Below the pieces are notes generated by a model, which saw only the letters and a list, made by a program, of their open reading frames with translations, was not told the DNA's origin and made no database searches. Shown here one piece after another: positions 5,585 to 5,790 of a DNA stretch of 5,790 bases. The position numbers and the translations under genes are program-made. This DNA is from Gemmatimonadota bacterium (lineage in GTDB: Bacteria > Latescibacterota > UBA2968 > UBA8231): positions 1 through 5,790 of the forward strand of contig JABHDC010000108.1 of assembly GCA_018673255.1 (NCBI GenBank). The letters run 5' to 3'. Positions within the stretch are counted from its first letter, which is position 1; every line of letters starts with the position of its first letter.

Positions 5585-5790
5585 TCAAGCGGCGATTGTG
5601 GATAGCTGCTGCTGCTCGAATTGGTCTGGTGTCGCGTAGTCGAGGGTGGAGTGACTCCTTTCGCGGTTGTAAAAGATCTCGATGTATTCGAAGAGGCTGC
5701 GGTGCGCAGCCTGGTAAGTGAGCCAGTGACAGTGATAGGTCAGTTCGGTTTTCAACAGATGGAAAAACGACTCAGCCACCGCATTGTCCC
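5585..5790 (-). CDS. IS3-family transposase OrfB, C-terminal fragment (5' end outside window)
   Basis: The frame runs off the right edge; 67 residues are visible from codon 5788-5786 to the TGA at 5587-5585. The fragment starts DNAVAESFFHLLKTELTYH. This is the conserved C-terminal end of the rve/DDE integrase core of IS3-family OrfB, with the third catalytic residue being the Glu of AESFF and the Lys of LLKTE seven residues later. It then continues through FEYIEIFYNRERSHSTLDYATPDQFE, the standard YN-x-R-x-HS-x-L-x-Y-x-TP-x-x-F ending. In the full element a programmed frameshift normally joins OrfA and OrfB; that part is not seen. A GTG at 5779 within this stretch is an internal Val codon, not a start. 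The gene reads towards the CBM9-like gene. Confidence 0.92.
   Translation of the reverse strand, partial: DNAVAESFFHLLKTELTYHCHWLTYQAAHRSLFEYIEIFYNRERSHSTLDYATPDQFEQQQLSTIAA

Larger units (their letters stand above)
5557..5790 (-). mobile_element. IS3-family insertion sequence, 3' end only (continues beyond the right edge)
   Basis: The minus-strand OrfB transposase ends at 5585. It is followed by a terminus that reads, on the plus strand, TGATACTCCCCC and then AAGAAAGTGGACA. This fits the 5'-TG...CA-3' ends of IS3-family elements and the 'CTCCCCC..AA.AAGTGGACA' type of inverted repeat seen in several of them. The other end and any target duplication are outside the window. The exact boundary at 5557 is therefore inferred from the TG rule and not from a repeat pair. 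Confidence 0.75.

Noticed and set aside
2976..5790. Composite transposon bounded by the two insertion sequences
   Set aside because: The elements belong to different families (IS5 and IS3) with unrelated ends, so they cannot be mobilised as one classical unit.
1..5790. CRISPR array, tRNA, rRNA or phage genes
   Set aside because: I saw no regularly spaced repeats, tRNA-like cloverleaf, conserved rRNA segments or phage structural motifs on either strand.

Overview
The window is a stretch of moderately G+C-rich bacterial chromosome from an organism I cannot name with confidence. The secreted protein at 4578-5504 has the look of the CBM9-like proteins common in uncultivated phyla such as Latescibacterota and Poribacteria. 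That is a weak, memory-based hint, not an identification. The lipoprotein with an outer-membrane-type sorting residue fits a diderm bacterium.

Layout. (1) Positions 2-2191 (+) are the 3' part of a long gene for a polytopic membrane protein with a central spermidine-synthase-like Rossmann domain. Its start lies left of the window. (2) Convergent with it, six bases away, a minus-strand gene (2198-2830) encodes a lipoprotein thioredoxin of the TlpA/ResA type. (3) Immediately upstream of that gene, with its stop three bases from the lipoprotein start, are the last 46 codons of a nitronate-monooxygenase-like gene (2834-2975). (4) That gene is cut by a complete IS5-family, IS903-type insertion sequence (2976-4085) with 18-bp near-perfect inverted repeats and an intact DDE transposase. 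(5) Positions 4086-4577 hold no gene I can support. (6) Positions 4578-5504 (-) encode a secreted beta-rich protein resembling CBM9-like carbohydrate-binding proteins. (7) From about 5557 to the right edge lies the 3' end of an IS3-family element, with the C-terminal part of its OrfB transposase on the minus strand.

How it fits together. The nitronate monooxygenase and the lipoprotein thioredoxin look like neighbours in one former minus-strand operon that the IS903-type element separated from its 5' part. The IS lacks the expected 9-bp target duplication, and the rest of the monooxygenase is not on its other side. A deletion or recombination has therefore probably joined unrelated DNA at this IS. 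The second IS sits about 50 bp upstream of the secreted-protein gene and in the same orientation, so it may have replaced that gene's native upstream region. I see a region reshaped by insertion sequences, and no convincing new multi-gene system.
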